NCBI GenBank assembly: GCA_023426375.1
Contig: JAFAAV010000043.1
Span: 1 to 23,314, forward strand
Source: Actinomycetes bacterium
Lineage (GTDB): Bacteria; Actinomycetota; Actinomycetes; Actinomycetales; Micrococcaceae
Direction of reading: 5' to 3'
Length of the DNA: 23,314 nucleotides
Below the pieces are notes generated by a model. It was given only the letters and a program-made list of their open reading frames with translations, was not told the DNA's origin and searched no databases. Below, piece by piece: positions 7,506-13,751 of this stretch (the stretch's first letter is position 1; each line of letters opens with the position of its first letter). A program made the translations under genes and the position numbers.

Positions 7506-7521
7506 TAGTGATCACTCACTA
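7506..7521. promoter_or_regulatory. TetR operator O2 (TAGTGA-N4-TCACTA)
   Basis: TAGTGA TCAC TCACTA repeats the half-sites and spacing of O1 with a different centre. Its last base touches the AAGGAA ribosome-binding site (7521-7526) of the MFS gene, so a bound repressor would sit at the transcription start or the leader. A TATGTA-like -10 (7502-7507) overlaps its left edge; no good -35 was found. Confidence 0.8.
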
Positions 7522-7529
7522 AGGAAATC

Positions 7530-8933
7530 ATGACTATCACCGCCTCTCCCCTTGTCAGCGGGTTACGTTTTTCTCGTGGCGCAACCCTGGGTGTGCTCGC
7601 AACCTCAATGTTCCTCATCCTTCTCGACGGCGCCATGGTCAACATCGCCGCGTCGACCATCCGCGACGGATTGAACTTGAGCGCAGCCGAACTGGCGATC
7701 GTGGCCAACGGCTACCTCACGGCGATTGCCGGGCTCGTACTACTCGGTGGGCGACTCGCCGACATTTTCGGTGGCCGCCGGATGTTCCTTGTCGGCATGT
7801 CGACCTATGTGGCCGCGTCCACGGTCTGCGCCCTGGCAGTGAACGGACCCACGCTGATCGTCGGGCGCATCGGACAGGGTGTCGGCGCAGCCATTACGAT
7901 CCCGGCCGCTCTGGCACTCGTCATGCTGATGTACACCTCTGCCACGGAACGCACTCGCGCGATCGGTATCTGGGGTGCTGTGGCCGGCACCGGGAGCCTG
8001 ATGGGAGTCTTTGCCGGTGGCACCCTGACACAACTATTCGGCTGGCAATCCGTTTTCTGGGCTCCCGTCCCGTTAGGAATGGCAGCTGCCCTGGTCGTGT
8101 GGCGGACAGTGCCTGCGGTCATGGGCCATCCCGGTCGGTTTGACCTCACCGGAGCCGTCAGCATCACCTTGGGCATCTCGGCTCTGACCCTTGGAATGGT
8201 GACTGCACCGGAATCCGGTTGGACCGCCCCTGTCACCCTCCTGGCGTTCGCGATTGCCGCACTGGCCATGGTGTCGTTCGTAGTGGCGGAACGTCGATCG
8301 ACGCACCCTCTGGTTCCCCTCGGTCTGTTCCATAGGATCCCCATTGCCACTTCGACCGTGGTCATGATTCTTGTCGGTGGCACCCTGACCAGCCTCTTCT
8401 TCTTTCTACCGCTTTATCAGCAGGATGTCCTCGGCTTGAGTGCGCTGGCCACCGGGCTGACTCAAATTCCGATCGCCATCATGATCATCGTGGGCAGCAT
8501 CATGGCACCTCTGCTCACTAAAGTGCTCGGCTTGGCGCTCGCACTTCCCCTCTCACTCCTCGTGCTGCTGTCGGGTGTCCTGTGGATCGCGCTGAATCCT
8601 GCCACTGCGTTCACTTGGCAGCACATTATTGCGTTCGTTCTCACCGGGACGGGTCTGGGACTCAGCCTCGTGAACAGCACAACGATGGCGCTGAGAGACA
8701 GCGGCGAAGGCGAGTCCGGGCTACTTAGCGGTCTTATCAACGCGGCCCAATCGCTGGGCGGTGCGATCGGTCTTGCCGTTCTGGCAGGTATCGCACTCGG
8801 CTCGGCCGATGTCGGTGGTGATATCAGCTTCATTGCCGCCTTCCTCGGCGGTGCCGGACTGATCACCCTGGCCATCGTCTTGTCCATCATCGCGGCTCGC
8901 TCCACGTTGCGAGCCCCAAGGACTGCACAGTGA
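7530..8933 (+). CDS. DHA2-type MFS efflux transporter
   Basis: A 467-residue proton-antiport type major facilitator with a hydrophobic pattern consistent with about 14 membrane segments, as in the EmrB/QacA drug-export group. Motif A (GGRLADIFGGRRMF) follows segment 2. A motif C-like stretch (GAVAGTGSLMGVFAGG), which marks exporters, lies in segment 5. It probably extrudes a hydrophobic or amphiphilic compound from the cytoplasm. The ATG at 7530 has AAGGAA directly behind operator O2, so TetR control is well supported. Its TGA overlaps the GTG of the next gene (GTGA), so the two are translationally coupled. The substrate is unknown; the adjoining oxidoreductases suggest a redox-active or lipid-like molecule. 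Confidence 0.92.
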   Translation: MTITASPLVSGLRFSRGATLGVLATSMFLILLDGAMVNIAASTIRDGLNLSAAELAIVANGYLTAIAGLVLLGGRLADIFGGRRMFLVGMSTYVAASTVCALAVNGPTLIVGRIGQGVGAAITIPAALALVMLMYTSATERTRAIGIWGAVAGTGSLMGVFAGGTLTQLFGWQSVFWAPVPLGMAAALVVWRTVPAVMGHPGRFDLTGAVSITLGISALTLGMVTAPESGWTAPVTLLAFAIAALAMVSFVVAERRSTHPLVPLGLFHRIPIATSTVVMILVGGTLTSLFFFLPLYQQDVLGLSALATGLTQIPIAIMIIVGSIMAPLLTKVLGLALALPLSLLVLLSGVLWIALNPATAFTWQHIIAFVLTGTGLGLSLVNSTTMALRDSGEGESGLLSGLINAAQSLGGAIGLAVLAGIALGSADVGGDISFIAAFLGGAGLITLAIVLSIIAARSTLRAPRTAQ

Positions 8934-9817
8934 TCACCACATCCACCACGGAAGAGAATCCAATGACCTCCCCAACCATCCTCGTCACCGGCGCCACGGG
9001 AACAGTCGGCTCCGCATTGATCCCGCAGCTCCTCGCACGCGGAGTACGGGTCCGAGCCATGACACGAAACCCCGGTCAATCCGCGACCGGGTACGAGATC
9101 GTCCTCGCTGACTTCAACAAACCAGAAACCCTCGTTGCCGCGCTCGACGGTATCGATGCGTTATTTCTCAACTCACCTTCCACCGAGCACGCCTCGGAAC
9201 TGCAAATACGTTGCGCAGAACTCGCCGAAAGTCTGGGCGTACCGCGTATCGTGCTGCTCTCCCAGTTCGGCGCGCGACTCGATTCGTCCGTGCGTTTCCT
9301 TCGATGGCATGCGGAGGTGGAGAATCACCTGCACGGTCTCGAGCTAACCGGCACCGTACTGCGCCCCAACCTCTACTTGCAGTCCCTGCTTACGTTCTCG
9401 AGCACCATTGCACGCGGCACGCTGACGGCCCCGATCGGCCATGCCACGGTCAGTGCCATCGACACCCGCGACCTGGCCGAGGTCGCTGCGACAGTCCTCT
9501 CCACCCCGGGGCATGAGAACCGCACCTACACACTCACGGGTCCGCGAGCAATCACGCATGCGGACATCGCACTAGCCATTGCGACAGCCACCAACTCACC
9601 CGTGGTGTTCCGGGACGTGACCGAGGAGGAGTTTGCGTCTGCCCTTGAGAACTTCCTTCCCGCGTGGCAACTCCATGGCTTGCTTGAGGACTATGCTCAC
9701 TACAAGCGTGGCGAAGCCACCGAGGTCACCACAACGGTCGAAGATTTGATCAAACGTCGACCTCGTGACGTCACCGATTTCGCCCGGGATCACGCCCTCG
9801 CCTTCACCCAGACATGA
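8930..9817 (+). CDS. NmrA-like atypical SDR NAD(P)-binding protein
   Basis: A 295-residue atypical short-chain dehydrogenase. The glycine motif TGATGTVGSAL lies near the N-terminus, followed by an Arg (AMTRNPG) that suggests NADP binding. There is no YxxxK in the usual place, so it resembles NmrA/QOR2-type proteins that act as redox sensors or quinone/NADPH reductases. Two starts are possible: the GTG at 8930 has AAGGA seven bases upstream and overlaps the MFS stop, while an ATG at 8963 has GGAAGAG and gives the more usual short N-terminus. I report the first because of coupling, with doubt. Co-expression with an exporter under TetR control hints at quinone or electrophile stress, but that is inference. 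Confidence 0.85.
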   Translation: MITTSTTEENPMTSPTILVTGATGTVGSALIPQLLARGVRVRAMTRNPGQSATGYEIVLADFNKPETLVAALDGIDALFLNSPSTEHASELQIRCAELAESLGVPRIVLLSQFGARLDSSVRFLRWHAEVENHLHGLELTGTVLRPNLYLQSLLTFSSTIARGTLTAPIGHATVSAIDTRDLAEVAATVLSTPGHENRTYTLTGPRAITHADIALAIATATNSPVVFRDVTEEEFASALENFLPAWQLHGLLEDYAHYKRGEATEVTTTVEDLIKRRPRDVTDFARDHALAFTQT

Positions 9818-9851
9818 TCGTCGCATTCCGGAGGGAAAGTTTCAGGAGTAC

Positions 9852-9867
9852 CCGCGGACGTCCGCGG
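9852..9867. promoter_or_regulatory. Perfect 16-bp palindrome before the GMC oxidoreductase
   Basis: CCGCGGACGTCCGCGG is fully self-complementary and lies 58 bases before the GMC start, in a 107-base gap. The half CGGACGT recurs at about 9881-9887. It may be an operator, separate in sequence from the TetR sites, or a weak hairpin after the NmrA-like gene. A compact stem without a loop argues for protein binding over termination. Confidence 0.4.
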
Positions 9868-9924
9868 CCATTCACCACGGCGGACGTGCGCAGAGCATGA
9901 TTATCCCACGATAGGAAAACCGCC

Positions 9925-12072
9925 ATGTCCGACTCCAGCACTTCGAGCGGCTTCGACGCCGATGCGATCGTCGTTGGAAGTGGCTTCGGCGGCGCAGTCG
10001 CCGCGGCCCGCCTCGCACAGGCCGGCTACTCCGTGATTGTTCTTGAACGCGGCCGCCGTTGGGAGCCGGGAGATTTCCCTCGTGCTCCGTGTCTAAACGG
10101 ACGATGGTTCTGGGGCCGGGACCAGGGTTTGTACGACGTGCGCTGGCTTCGAGGGATGCTCGTCGTACAGGCCGCCGGGTGGGGAGGCGGCTCGCTCGCC
10201 TACGCCAACGTGTTCGCCCGCCCTTTCGACGCTGCTCTGAGTGAAACGTGGCCCGCGCATCTGCATCGCTCCGAACTCGATCCTTACTACGATCTCGCGG
10301 CCCACATGTTGGACGTCGCACCCGTCGGCAACGATCCCCGATCCGGCCGTCCTCCCGATCGCACGACCATGGTCGAACAGCTCATGAGGCAAGGTACTCG
10401 CCCGGACGGGACCATACGCCCCAACCTGGCCGTCACATTCGGCGACCCGGACGTCTGGCGTCCCAATCGGCACGGAGTCCTTCGGCGAGGTTGCAATTTC
10501 GTTGGCGAATGCGTGATCGGTTGCAATCACGGTGCCAAGAACTCACTCGATGCAACCTACTTGGCCGTTGCCGAGAACAACGGAGCCCGCGCGATCACGG
10601 ACGCCGAAGTCACGCGTATCAGCACCCACAATGGCGGCTACGCGGTCACCTCCAGGTCTCCGAGTGACACGGCCCTCGAACAACGCGTATGGAGAGCTCC
10701 TCGCTTGGTCCTCGCCGCGGGTACGGTCGGCACCACGGAACTCCTATTGAGGGCCCGCGATGTGGACGCCACCCTCCCCCGCCTCTCACCGCAACTCGGG
10801 AAGGGATTCTCCGGAAACGGAGACTTCCTCACGCTGGCCGAATTACGTGAACCGACTGGCGACATGACCACCGGTCCCACCATCACCACCAACACTGTGC
10901 TGGACGTTCCTGAAGGGCGCGGCTCGGTCTGGTACCAGGTACAGGACGGCGCGTTCCCACTCGTACTGCACGAACTCTTCGATGCCGTGGTGCCAGGGAA
11001 ACGCATTCGAACCTGGTGGCGCCGTTGGTTCCCTGGCATTGACGCCCAACGCATGTTCACGGTGCTCGCCATGGGTTACGACTCGGGGGAAGGAACACTG
11101 AGACTGAACCGTTCGGGCAGGTTGGTCCTGTCATGGCATAACCGCTGGCAATCACATTTGTACCGTTCGCAGCGCCGCGTTGGTCCACTATTGGCACGGC
11201 GACTGAACGCCCGCCTGTACAACCCGATCACGTGGTCCGTCCTTCGACGGACAACCACCGTTCACCCGTTGGGTGGAGTTCGCCCCGACCCTGACCCCAC
11301 CATTGGCGTGGTCGACGATATTGGCGAAGTACACGGCCACCCCGGACTGTTCGTCATTGACGGTTCGACGTTGCCCGCGGCTACTGGCGTGAACCCATCC
11401 GCAACTATCCTCGCTGTCGCCGAAAGATCCATTGAGATGATCATCCGGCGTGATGGCCAGCCCCGATGGCGCGCCCCTGAATGGAGCACCATGACCTCAC
11501 GACCCGCACCAGAGGACTCCGCCTCGGCCTTCTCCGCAGAACTCCGCGCTGCCACCCACGGCGGCGGCATTACCTTTCGCGAACGGATGGCTTCCTCGCC
11601 CAATCATCAACCGTGTGTCACGCTCCGGCTCACCGCCGAGCATCCCAGCATTGATCGATTCCTCTCCGATCCCGCGCACAGTCTCCCGGTACACGGCACA
11701 CTCGACATCGCCGACGTCGCACAAGCCGCCCCCGTCTCCGGAACACTTTCCCTGTTTCCTACCTTGGCTCACGAGGCGATGCGCTACGAACTTCACTTCC
11801 CCGACGACACCGGGCGGTCATGGGTGCTGACCGGGACGAAGACCATCCGCGGCAGATCGCCTTGGCGACTCACGCAAGATCTGACACGGCTCCGCGCGAT
11901 CGCTCACCCCGTGGATGACCCGGCTGACTCCACTCGAATTACGCTGCGCATTAATGCGTGGGAGCTCGTGAAATTACTCGGCAGCATTCGCGGTATCGGT
12001 TTCACCCGTGCCCGGCGAGCGAGAACGGCGGCACGATTTGCCACGTTTTTCGCGCGTTCTGCGCTGAACTAG
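9925..12072 (+). CDS. GMC family oxidoreductase with extra C-terminal domain
   Basis: A 715-residue FAD-dependent oxidoreductase of the cholesterol-oxidase-like GMC branch. The dinucleotide motif GSGFGG (18-23) and ERGRRW mark the FAD site. His447 in HPLGG and Asn490 in VNPSAT are the expected catalytic pair, and cysteines near residues 190-200 recall related actinobacterial proteins. The GMC part ends near 510. A further domain of about 190 residues follows (FRERM..., LFP...MRYELHF, TGTKTIRG, terminal ARFATFFARSAL), which I recognise only as the extra domain seen in some steroid or lipid oxidoreductase-hydrolase proteins. It probably oxidises an alcohol, possibly a sterol or lipid. No signal peptide is seen. 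The ATG has AGGAAA upstream. It closes the TetR-exporter block. Confidence 0.88.
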   Translation: MSDSSTSSGFDADAIVVGSGFGGAVAAARLAQAGYSVIVLERGRRWEPGDFPRAPCLNGRWFWGRDQGLYDVRWLRGMLVVQAAGWGGGSLAYANVFARPFDAALSETWPAHLHRSELDPYYDLAAHMLDVAPVGNDPRSGRPPDRTTMVEQLMRQGTRPDGTIRPNLAVTFGDPDVWRPNRHGVLRRGCNFVGECVIGCNHGAKNSLDATYLAVAENNGARAITDAEVTRISTHNGGYAVTSRSPSDTALEQRVWRAPRLVLAAGTVGTTELLLRARDVDATLPRLSPQLGKGFSGNGDFLTLAELREPTGDMTTGPTITTNTVLDVPEGRGSVWYQVQDGAFPLVLHELFDAVVPGKRIRTWWRRWFPGIDAQRMFTVLAMGYDSGEGTLRLNRSGRLVLSWHNRWQSHLYRSQRRVGPLLARRLNARLYNPITWSVLRRTTTVHPLGGVRPDPDPTIGVVDDIGEVHGHPGLFVIDGSTLPAATGVNPSATILAVAERSIEMIIRRDGQPRWRAPEWSTMTSRPAPEDSASAFSAELRAATHGGGITFRERMASSPNHQPCVTLRLTAEHPSIDRFLSDPAHSLPVHGTLDIADVAQAAPVSGTLSLFPTLAHEAMRYELHFPDDTGRSWVLTGTKTIRGRSPWRLTQDLTRLRAIAHPVDDPADSTRITLRINAWELVKLLGSIRGIGFTRARRARTAARFATFFARSALN

Positions 12073-12138
12073 CAACAGGGCACGCGCGCGGGCCCGGTGG
12101 TCCGACAGGCCGGAACGCGGTTCGTACAAGGAAGAAAA

Positions 12139-12215
12139 TGGTGCCCCCAGTGGGACTCGAACCCACACTGCGCGGATTTTAAGTCCGCTGCCTCTGCCAA
12201 TTGGGCTATGGGGGC
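12139..12215 (-). tRNA. tRNA-Leu(UAA) with class I variable loop, CCA encoded
   Basis: The minus strand folds as a cloverleaf: a perfect 7-bp acceptor stem starting GCCCCCA at 12215, a three-pair D stem with GG in the loop, anticodon stem GCGGA/TCCGC with loop CTTAAAA (anticodon TAA), T arm GTGGG-TTCGAGT-CCCAC, discriminator A and an encoded CCA. UAA reads the leucine codon UUA. The D arm (three pairs, C-A mismatch at 13-22) and A73 are leucine-like, but the variable region is only five bases (GCAGT), whereas bacterial tRNA-Leu normally carries a long extra arm. All stems are intact, so it does not look like a pseudogene. It lies eight bases beyond the ndh terminator, on the same strand. Confidence 0.92.
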
Positions 12216-12223
12216 CAGTGCAA

Positions 12224-12268
12224 AAGCTACCGGTTCACCACCCGTGAAGGGAGCTGAACCGGTAGCTT
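12224..12268 (-). terminator. ndh intrinsic terminator
   Basis: Bases 12255-12268 and 12224-12237 form a perfect 14-bp stem with a 17-base loop, 17 bases past the ndh stop. On the minus strand the stem runs into TTTTG, a short U-tract. It is followed within eight bases by the tRNA 5' end. Confidence 0.75.
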
Positions 12269-12284
12269 CGCGAGTAAACGTAGG

Positions 12285-13670
12285 TTACAGCCTTGCCTTG
12301 GCCTTATCCACTTCGTCACCTGCGGCGATCTTGAACGAACGGCGCGGGTCACGCACGTGGCGCATGCCGGTGGTGTCGCGACCGAAAAGCAAGTTGATGC
12401 CCCACTCGCTGAACACGCGGACCTTGCGTTCGATCGTGGGGATCGCGTAGCCGTGGTAGAAACGGTGCGCGGCCCATGCGGGCAGACCGCCGAAGTCCAC
12501 ACCGCGAATGGTGGCGGCACCCTTGTACAGGCCCAGACCCGCCACGGCACCGAGGTTCTCGTGGTAGTAGTCCTCGAGCGGCTTGCCCTCGCGGGCGGCC
12601 ATGATGTTCTTGGCCATGGTCTTGGCCTGGCGCACTGCGTGCTGAGCGTTGGGCACGCAGAAGCCACCCGGACCGGCACCGGTGAGGTCCGGAACTGCAG
12701 CGATGTCGCCGGCGGCCCAAGCACCCTCGATGGGGCCGTCGTCGCCGGTCACGCGCAGATCAGCACCGGCGCGCACTCGACCGCGCTCGTCAACGGGAAG
12801 ATCACTGTTCTTGACGAACGGGGAGGCCTGAACACCGGCGGTCCACACCAGGGTGTCGGTGTACATCTCGCCCGCCGGGGACTTGTCCTTCATGTTGATC
12901 AACTTGACCAGCTGGTCCTTGGCCGAATCCAGCGAGGTGTTGAGCAGGACTTCGATGCCGCGCGAGCGCATCTCGGCCACGACCTTCTCGGCGCGTTCCT
13001 CCGTGACCTCGGGCATGATGCGGCCCATGGCCTCGACCAGCACGAAACGCAGATCGGACACCTTGAGTCGGTCATTACGTTCGACGGCGGTGCGCGCCAT
13101 GTCTTCGAGCTCGCCAATGGCTTCGATACCGGCGAAGCCGCCACCGACAACCATGAACGTGAGGGCCTTGCGCTTCTCGGCGTCGTCATCGGTCAGCGAT
13201 GCGATTTCGATGCGTTCCAGGACCCAGTTACGGAGGGAGACGGCCTCTTCAATGGTCTTCAAACCAATGGCGTTCTCCGCGAGTCCCTCGATGGGGAACG
13301 TGCGAGTCATGGAGCCACCGGCAATGACGATCTCGTCATAGGGCAGGTCGAAGTTGGGTCCCTGATCGATGCCGCGGATGCTGACCTTGCGGTTGGCGTG
13401 GTCGATGCTCTCCACGCGGCCACCGATGAGTTCACAGTCCTTGAGGTGCTGACGGTGCGGAACGATAGCGCTACGTGCCTCGATATTGCCGGCGGCAACC
13501 TCGGGCAGGAACGGCAAGTAGGTCATGTACGGATTGGGATCGACAACCGTAACAACACCACCCGATTCCTTGATGCGGGTTTGTAGCCGTTGTGCGAGCG
13601 TGAAACCAACGTATCCGCCGCCGACGATCAGAAGACGCGGACGGTCTTTAGCCAATTGATTGAAAGCCAT
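12285..13670 (-). CDS. ndh: Type II NADH dehydrogenase (NDH-2)
   Basis: A 461-residue single-subunit respiratory enzyme that passes electrons from NADH through FAD to menaquinone without pumping protons, on the inner face of the membrane. The FAD motif IVGGGYVG (15-22), the NADH motif VVGGGFAGIE (about 174-183) and the second FAD contact WAAGDIAAVPDL are clear. The C-terminus has the hydrophobic and amphipathic membrane-anchoring pattern (GYAIPTIERKVRVFSEWGINLLFGRD). I chose the ATG at 13670: it starts just before the FAD fold, and TAGACT lies seven bases upstream, as in a leaderless promoter. GTG at 13691 and ATG at 13688, with GGAAA upstream, are alternatives. It follows the S8 protease on the same strand. 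Confidence 0.93.
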   Translation of the reverse strand: MAFNQLAKDRPRLLIVGGGYVGFTLAQRLQTRIKESGGVVTVVDPNPYMTYLPFLPEVAAGNIEARSAIVPHRQHLKDCELIGGRVESIDHANRKVSIRGIDQGPNFDLPYDEIVIAGGSMTRTFPIEGLAENAIGLKTIEEAVSLRNWVLERIEIASLTDDDAEKRKALTFMVVGGGFAGIEAIGELEDMARTAVERNDRLKVSDLRFVLVEAMGRIMPEVTEERAEKVVAEMRSRGIEVLLNTSLDSAKDQLVKLINMKDKSPAGEMYTDTLVWTAGVQASPFVKNSDLPVDERGRVRAGADLRVTGDDGPIEGAWAAGDIAAVPDLTGAGPGGFCVPNAQHAVRQAKTMAKNIMAAREGKPLEDYYHENLGAVAGLGLYKGAATIRGVDFGGLPAWAAHRFYHGYAIPTIERKVRVFSEWGINLLFGRDTTGMRHVRDPRRSFKIAAGDEVDKAKARL

Positions 13671-13677
13671 GTCTGAA

Positions 13678-13683
13678 AGTCTA
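13678..13683 (-). promoter_or_regulatory. Possible -10 box of a leaderless ndh transcript
   Basis: On the minus strand, TAGACT (TANNNT) sits seven bases before the ATG at 13670. This is the spacing expected when transcription begins on the start codon, a frequent arrangement in actinobacteria. There is no Shine-Dalgarno before that ATG and no recognisable -35, so support is moderate. Confidence 0.4.
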
Positions 13684-13751
13684 CTCATCACCGACCCAAT
13701 TTCCGCTTTGAACGGCGGGGGCCGGACTGCGCTGATCGTGAAATGTTCGCG

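Noticed and set aside
12073..12138. A terminator after the GMC gene
   Set aside because: The stretch is GC-rich with short self-complementary bits, but no stem longer than a few pairs was found, so none is claimed.
12139..12215. Treating the tRNA as a pseudogene
   Set aside because: Acceptor, anticodon and T stems are perfect, the D arm is leucine-like, and CCA is encoded; only the variable arm is unusual.
12357..13586. A 409-residue open frame on the plus strand
   Set aside because: It is the reverse of ndh, which is complete with both nucleotide motifs; no plausible start signal or domain is seen.
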